Part shown: positions 58,341 to 64,000 of the stretch, piece after piece
Numbering within the stretch: the first letter of the stretch is position 1
How the letters are laid out: each line of letters starts with the position of its first letter
Assembly (NCBI GenBank): GCA_018296165.2
Contig: JACKQL020000020.1
Location: 744,001-808,000 of the forward strand
Direction: 5' to 3'
From: Termitomyces sp. T153
Lineage: Eukaryota; Basidiomycota; Agaricomycetes; Agaricales; Lyophyllaceae
DNA: 64,000 nt
Translations under genes and position numbers: made by a program
The notes under the pieces: model-generated
Told to the model about the DNA's origin: nothing
The model's input: only the letters and a program-made list of their open reading frames with translations
The model's database searches: none

Positions 58341-59772
58341 TGCTACAGGAATAAATCCTTCCTATGTCTCAAGAACTTTGGTCAACAAGCTCTGGAGAAG
58401 TACCCACTTAAGTCTATTCATGGAAGAAAAAAGAAGAAAGTTCTGTATCAAGAACTTAATCAGACAATTAATTTTTTAGGTATAAAATCGGGAAATCCAG
58501 ATTTGCATTATAAGTAAACTAGTTAGAACTTTGAAGATACAGTTCTCAAGGAGTTTTGGAATCAAGACACATAACAGAATTTAAAACAGCAGCTTGTGTT
58601 AGAATCTGAGATTATTGTCAAGCTTGTTCTTGTTTTCCAAGTCTTTCAGCATCTTTTGCGTCCTTCACATTCATGAATAGCTTCCTGATTTTTCATCATG
58701 ATTTAGCTTTGAATAGAAAACTCATAAGAATTTCAGAAATAATTAGCAGATTAGTAAAGATATATAAATACCAAAAAGCTTGAGACAAATAATAATCAGA
58801 GTGTAACTTGACATCCCACAAACTCTAGGTATAAGTAATTGATTACCATCGTGATGGGCTCAACTAACTGATGAGTTTTAGCTAAAGGATGAGGAGAATT
58901 GAAATTCCAGTACTTGAGTGTTCTTGTCCAGAAGTAGCAGAAATTTCAGGAGTAATTTTAGATTTGACTTGAGTCTCGAGTGAAGAAAAAAATAAAAGAA
59001 AATATTAGCCAACTCTTGATCACAATCTAATGATCAACTTGAATGCTTTTCTGAAGATTAGGTTCAATATTTTTTTTCATGGCTAATTACAGTTAAATTT
59101 AAAGAAGTTTTCTGTATAATAAAGCAGAATGTGAGGAAGCATAGGAATAGTTTGATGAGATGCAAAACTATCAGTATAGTTTGAATTTACTGTTGCTCAG
59201 TCAACAGAGAAAGAAATTTATGCAAAAGAGTTTTACTACTCATTTCAGCAGAGGTTTCTTTGACAGAATTGGATGATTAGCAGCTTTTCCAGACAAAAAA
59301 ACATTTCAAGTCATAATTATGCCTACAATAAACTCAAATAATTGGATTGAAATAAATCATTGTAGGATCATTGCACATTAATTATATAGAGTCATTGAAT
59401 TTAGATTCAGGAATAATTTCATGAGAAAATCAAAAGCAACAGTGACAAGCATTTTCATATTTATGACATGCAACTCAGCAATAATATCATTGAAGAAATT
59501 CACCATACATCTTAATCTTATGATCAAAAAGAGCTTTCCAAGTATTGTTGCAAAATAAGAAAATAATTTCTGATTGAAACTGAGATCTTATTTCAAGTGT
59601 GCATATATATCAGACAGATTAGAAGCACTTACAAACCATAGCAAAAAATGAGCATGTCACTGGCCTCACTCACTTGATTCATTGTGATCATAAAAAGCTG
59701 ATAAATGATTGAATACCACCTTCTGGTATAAATTGACCTTTATCAAAATTCCATCCAAAAAGATATTTAAAC
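58341..59772. other. AT-rich gene-free DNA
   Basis: Very AT-rich, CpG-free sequence with no reading frame of note. It starts about 470 bp after the GPI8 stop and marks the return of the decayed repeat compartment. Confidence 0.5.
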
Positions 59773-59907
59773 ATGCAGCAAATCAAAGCAATTGTCATAA
59801 CCATCCCCCTCAACTTCTTCCAAACTGCCCAATTACATGACCCTGCCATCAAAACCACTATCAGATCCCACCATCAACCCATCAAGTCTACATCAACAGC
59901 CTTCTCC

Positions 59908-60245
59908 ACTCAAATTACTCCACAAAACCCCTGTACCTATTCTGCACTCATCCAAGACCCCCAGCAGCACCAACAAACTTTGTTCCAGCATCCATGCTCT
60001 GCTCCTGGTCTTAGAACACACTCTAAATTACTCCACAAAATCCCCATATTTGTTCTGCACTCATTTGAGACCTCTAGCAGTGCCATCAAACCTTGTTCCA
60101 ACACCACTGCCCCATTTCCAGTCTCAGAACACACTTTAAATTACTCCACAGCCCCATACCTGTTCTGCACTCACTCAAGACCCCTAGCAGCACCACCAAA
60201 CCTTGTCTCAGCATTGCCAACCTACTCCAAATCTTGGAACACACC
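59908..60245. repeat. ~110-bp minisatellite, three copies
   Basis: Three imperfect tandem units, each with AAATTACTCCACA, TATTCTGCACTCA or TGTTCTGCACTCA, AGACC(C/T)C(T/C)AGCAG, AAACCTTG and CTTAGAACACAC or a variant, begin near 59908, 60025 and 60138. The unit is open in two plus-strand frames, encoding Ser/Thr/Pro-rich repeats, but there is no gene context, so I treat it as non-coding. Confidence 0.7.
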
Positions 60246-60261
60246 TTAGACTCTGGGTCCA

Positions 60262-60475
60262 GATTTGGTTGTTGTTGGATGTTTTTTTCCAAAAGCTCTA
60301 GAGTAAATTTTCCAAATACTGGCATTGGAGATCCTTAGACTTGTTCTCTTTGGATCTCTCTCTGCCATGCAAGTAGCTAAAACTCTAGAACTTCTTATAA
60401 ATGCTGAATAGACTTTGGATCTCCCTCTGCCAGTCTTATGATTGAGCCACAGCCTCCAAAGGTTGTTGCCCTTAC
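60262..60475 (+). repeat. Solo LTR relic, Gypsy-A/B family
   Basis: Matches the relic at 2193-2400 in opposite orientation and the inner part of the LTRs at 9460-9600 and 15240-15381 (CTTAGACTTGTTCTCTTTGGAT, then CTCTGCCA, then TTGCCCTTACA as the end). No internal sequence follows. The 5' boundary is unclear because the 5' part differs between LTR variants. Confidence 0.65.
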
Positions 60476-62053
60476 AAAAACCCTCTAAGCACCTTCTTAT
60501 AAGTACTGTACTACTGTAGTTGGTACACTAGTCTTGATATTGCCCATAGTTATATATAGTTTCCTGGCATTCTCTGTTTCCCAGCACTTATCTGTTTCCC
60601 AGCCTTATTTATTTCTCAGCACTTATCTGTAACTATCTCTATAACTTCAAACAATAATCTAATCATCTATCTCAACTCCTAACTTAACTCCAGCTTGACT
60701 CCTCAGTCCTGACCCTACTTGTCCCTGGACTCAACATTCTCATCACTCTAAACCTCCAGAACATCCATTTGACCTCTGTTAAGTTTCAGAACTTTTATTC
60801 CCACTTTCCTTGGGCCTCTGAATTGCCTGTTTGACTTTTGTCTAACTCTGATGCTCCATAAGTCTCTTTAGTCATTGCAATTCTTCAATTAGCAACAATT
60901 AGCAGGTTTTTTGCTCTACAGTGAGGGAGCCCCTCAGGTCAGCTAGACTTAACAGCAATCTATAGTGGCAACTGAATATTTGACAAGCCATAAAGCTCAT
61001 TCAATGCTTTATATTAGAGCAAGAAAATGACCATTGAAATTAATAGATGTCTATATTCCCAAGCAAAGCCAAAGTCACATGTCATGTCATCTTTTGCTCC
61101 AGCAACTGAATTAGTAATTGTGAAAGCCACATGTCATGCTTTGTCATCTCTTGCTCCAGCAACTGAATTGGTAATCATGTGTTGATATCACATATGAACT
61201 ATAATTGAGTAATTAATACATTATTTAAGTGAATGAGTATTAGATGTATCAGTATAATATATGTGCATGCTACACACTATTCTGGTCTTTGAGCTCTCTT
61301 GAGTTTTTCTCCACCTTGCATTCCTTTGATTAATAGTGTGTTAGTCTGTCATTCAAGTCATTTCATGTATCATGCTTGCAATAAGCTGAACTTACTCTTC
61401 ATAAGCTCTTGTTAAGTAGTGTGATTAATCTCAATACTAGTAGCATTCTGAGTTTTTCTCTATTTAAGCTAACAACCTAAAATAATAGTTAGACAGCCAC
61501 TATGTCTCCAGTCCTAAATCTTTCTAATTTGCAGGCTTTGTATTTTGATTATACTATTAGGCCTTTGTATACTTATTAACAATATTACTTATGTTCTCTT
61601 GCTATTATTTTTTGTCTTTGCTCAGATAAACTACAGCTTGAATTAACATAAGATATCATGTATGTATTAGTGATGATACACAGTTTCTGAAATCTCAATG
61701 TATACTAACACTTTTTTATGTCAGTATCATAGATGCAGTTTTCTGGAATGTGTTTATTATAATTGTATACAACATCAACAAAGACACAATCAACATGATT
61801 AGAAGCACTCAGTTTGCTTGAGAAAGTAGACAGCAGCTTACTGACTTTTTTAGAGAGAATACCATTGCTTACAAATGAGATGAGGTGATTGAACTATTAA
61901 AGGGCAAAGTCCATGCATCCAGAGCAAAATGTTCCTCTTTCAATTCAAAAAATACTGTGGGAGCAATTTCCTTCATGAACTATAACTCAAGTAAGGGGAA
62001 AAGCCTCCTTATGTATTGGTTTACTTGTCATTATTAAAACAAATTTAGCAACT
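60476..62053. other. Decayed gene-free DNA
   Basis: AT-rich and CpG-free, with short local duplications: AAAGCCACATGTCATG...CAACTGAATTAGTAA at 61070-61110 is repeated at about 61125-61170. Nothing coding is visible. Confidence 0.5.
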
Positions 62054-62164
62054 GTCACGACCTGTCCCCTGGACCCCCGCACATCGTCCAGCAACCTCCC
62101 GTTCCCCAAAACCCCCGACGCTCTGCCAAACTTCCGCCCATGCCCTGCGCCTATTTTGATTAGC

Positions 62165-62335
62165 CCCAACGCAACCTCGGCTAACTCCGACGCCTCCCCG
62201 GCTAACTCCGACGCCTCCCCGGCTAACTCCAACGCCTCCCCGGCTAACTCCGACGCCTCCCCGGCTAACTCCGATGGCCCCCTGGCCAACTTTAACGGCC
62301 CCCTGGCCAACTTCGACGCCTTCCCCGCAGCCACT
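62165..62335. repeat. 21-bp tandem repeat inside the LTR
   Basis: About five copies of a 21-bp unit (GACGCCTCCCCGGCTAACTCC) are followed by two to three copies of a related unit with GGCCCCCTGGCCAACTT. The period is a multiple of three and both strands stay open, giving SDASPAN-type repeats on the plus strand, but in LTR context this is more likely a promoter or enhancer array than coding sequence. Confidence 0.85.
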
Positions 62336-62466
62336 GACACTTACCCTGGATCTCCCAAACCCCGAGAACCACCCCCGCTGTTCCCGATCTTTGCCACCCA
62401 TCATCAACTCAACACCCTGGCTCCTCCAATCCATTCCGGAGTATCACAACAACCTCGGGGCGACCT

Positions 62467-63170
62467 GTGTTCCCAAATGATCCCATCAACATATCAACAC
62501 GGCCTGACCCTCAATTGCAACCGACACCCACCAACTCCGTCAAGCTCCGCCAAGCCCCGCCGCTGCAGCCGACGTACTCTGAAGTTCTCCAGTAGTCAGT
62601 ATATAAGACGTCGAGTAGCTCTTCATACTCTAGTCTTGATATTACCTACTTATTGTTAACATTACCTATGGTCTGATTGTTTTCTTTCTCGTGTTCCGTG
62701 TTCCGTGTCTTGTTTTCCTTACTCTCAGTCTCCCGGTCTTGTCTTGTCTCCATTTCGTTATCATTCTTGTCATCGTTTCGTATCTTTGCTCAAATCTACT
62801 CTTGTTCCATCTCGACTCCATTTCATTTCGTCTGACACTGTCTCGGTGACTCAATCTGGCCATTGTGCCCAAGTCTTCCTCAAACTTAATGACCTCACAA
62901 ACTCCGCGATTATGATTACAAATCCCGACACTCTTTCACCAGGTCCGAACCTTGCTCTTTGCTCGGTCCCGGACTCCATCAACTCCAATTGATCTTTCAT
63001 CAAAACCCCGGCTCTGCTCCCATTGATTGCATAGCCGCCTACTCCTTCGCATCTGCAAATCTCCCATATGGTCTTCTGCCTGAACCCCGCCAAGCCCGTC
63101 CCATTTCCTCGCAATCTGACTTTTCCAGACCTCCCCGGACCTATTCGGATCACATCCCACCTGTCAGGTT
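62467..63170 (+). repeat. Inverted-repeat left arm (LTR end plus element leader)
   Basis: From TGTGTTCCCAAATGATCCC onward, this segment pairs with the reverse complement of 63285-64000 with scattered differences. It covers the second half of the LTR plus about 260 bp of downstream leader (ATTGATTGCATAGCCGCCTA, GGTCTTCTGCCTGAA). The spacer between the arms is about 115 bp. Confidence 0.75.
62600..62609 (+). promoter_or_regulatory. LTR TATA box
   Basis: CAGTATATAAGACGTC, conserved in the inverted copy near 63860, sits between the U3-like GC-rich part and the T-rich downstream region; this is the expected place for the element's promoter. Confidence 0.55.
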
Positions 63171-63284
63171 CCACTGACCTTGGGGGCTCAGCTGCACTGG
63201 GCGAGTCCTTACTAGGTGGGCATAATCCCCTTGCACTGGCAACCAAACACTCAAAAGTGTTCTGGGCACTAATGGCTTGTGCGG

Positions 63285-64000
63285 ATAGTCAGTGGGATGT
63301 GATCTGGACAGATCCGGGGAGGTCCGGAGAAGTCAGATTGCAAGGAAACAGGACGGGCTTGGCGGGTTTCAGGCAGAAGACCGTATGGAAGATTTGCAGA
63401 AGCAAAGGAGTAGGCGGCTATGCAATCAATGGGAGTGGAGCCAGGGTTTGATGGGAGATCAATTGGAGTTGATGGAGTCCGGGACCGAGTGAAGAGCAAG
63501 GTTCGGACCTGGTGAAAGAGTGTTGGGGTTCATAATTGTAATCGCGGAGTTTGTAAGGTTGTTAAGGTTGAGAAAGACTTGGGCACAACGGCTGGATGGA
63601 GTCACCAAGACAGCGTCAGACGAAATGAAATGGAGTTGATATGGAACAAGAGTAGATTCGAGTGGAGATACAAAACAATAATGAGAATGATAATGAAATG
63701 GAGACAAGACAAGACCGGGAGACTGAGATAAGACCGGGAGACTGAGAGTAAGGAAAACGGGACACAAAACACAAAACGCAAAACACAAGAAGGAAACAAT
63801 CAGACCATAGGTAACGTTAAGCAATATCAAGACTAGAGTACAAAGAGCTACTCGACGTCTTATATACTGACTACTGGAGAACTTTGGGGTACGTTGGCTG
63901 CAGCAGTGGGGCTTGGCAGAGCTTGACGGAGTGGGTGGGTGTCGGTTGCAATCGAGGGTTGGGCTGCGCTGATATGTTGATGGGATCATTTGGGAACACA
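63285..64000 (-). repeat. Inverted-repeat right arm (second element copy, cut by window edge)
   Basis: A minus-strand copy of the leader and LTR of the same family. It reaches base 64000 still inside the LTR, so the rest of the copy lies outside the window. The two copies are head-to-head at their internal sides and both have lost gag and pol. Confidence 0.75.

Larger units (their letters stand above)
62054..62912 (+). repeat. Long LTR of a CpG-rich (younger) retrotransposon
   Basis: It starts TGTCACGACC, a very common LTR start in basidiomycete Ty3/Gypsy elements, and ends near GATTACA. It contains a 21-bp tandem repeat (62175-62335), a TATA box (GTATATAAG at about 62600) and a T-rich U5-like region. 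Its second half matches the reverse complement of 63530-64000. Unlike the other elements in the window it is rich in CpG, so it has escaped decay so far. The 3' boundary is approximate. Confidence 0.6.

Noticed and set aside
59773..60338. Ser/Thr/Pro-rich frames over the minisatellite as a repeat protein gene
   Set aside because: They are open only because the unit length keeps frame and lacks stops. There is no start context, intron or neighbouring gene signal, and the segment runs into an LTR relic.
62156..62659. SDASPAN-type repeat protein in the 62-kb LTR
   Set aside because: Both strands are open over the 21-bp array and the frame lies wholly inside an LTR, so a regulatory array is more likely.

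Overview
The window is nuclear DNA of a basidiomycete fungus, most likely an Agaricomycete. The protein-coding genes are split by many short GT-AG introns (about 41-65 nt), and the products are typical of that group: a Fus3/Kss1-type MAP kinase, Tup1, eIF2 alpha and beta, COP9 subunit 3, GPI8 and a DHA2 MFS transporter. The repeats are also typical: chromodomain Ty3/Gypsy, Ty1/Copia, a DIRS-like tyrosine-recombinase element, and a LINE ORF1 with zinc knuckles.

Layout. 1-4.6 kb: decayed transposon DNA, with two copies of a short CACTG-ended MITE, a gag/LTR relic and a Copia relic. 4.67-6.84 kb: an MFS transporter gene (-). 7-8.8 kb: gene-poor, with small repeats. 8.8-16.6 kb: a LINE ORF1 (-) split by a Gypsy element (9231-15381). 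17.2-21.9 kb: a second, rearranged Gypsy element in the opposite orientation. 22.2-27.1 kb: DIRS-like plus Copia relics (-). 28.8-41.2 kb: a host gene block: EthD-like protein, ferric reductase, CCCH zinc-finger protein, MAP kinase, CSN3 and eIF2 beta. 41.2-51.8 kb: transposon DNA again, including an apparently exact inverted copy of 22182-27104 at 44688-49610. 52.4-57.9 kb: a GC-rich block with Tup1, eIF2 alpha, an HCNGP/SAP30BP-like gene and GPI8. 57.9-62 kb: AT-rich relics, a minisatellite and an LTR relic. 62-64 kb: a CpG-rich, apparently younger long LTR and a partial inverted copy that runs off the window.

Themes. The window has two compartments: CpG-containing host genes and almost CpG-free, stop-riddled transposon DNA. 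All four readable reverse transcriptases have lost one catalytic aspartate by an Asp-to-Asn (G-to-A) change. The host genes include three head-to-head pairs with only 69, 47 and 37 bp between start codons; two of these pairs contain an eIF2 subunit. A 4.9-kb inverted repeat brackets a 17.6-kb, six-gene segment, which could therefore invert. I did not find a clearly new enzymatic system. The strongest unusual signals are the large inverted repeat of dead elements, a 678-bp identical patch shared by two otherwise diverged Gypsy copies, and the repeated loss of the RT active site.
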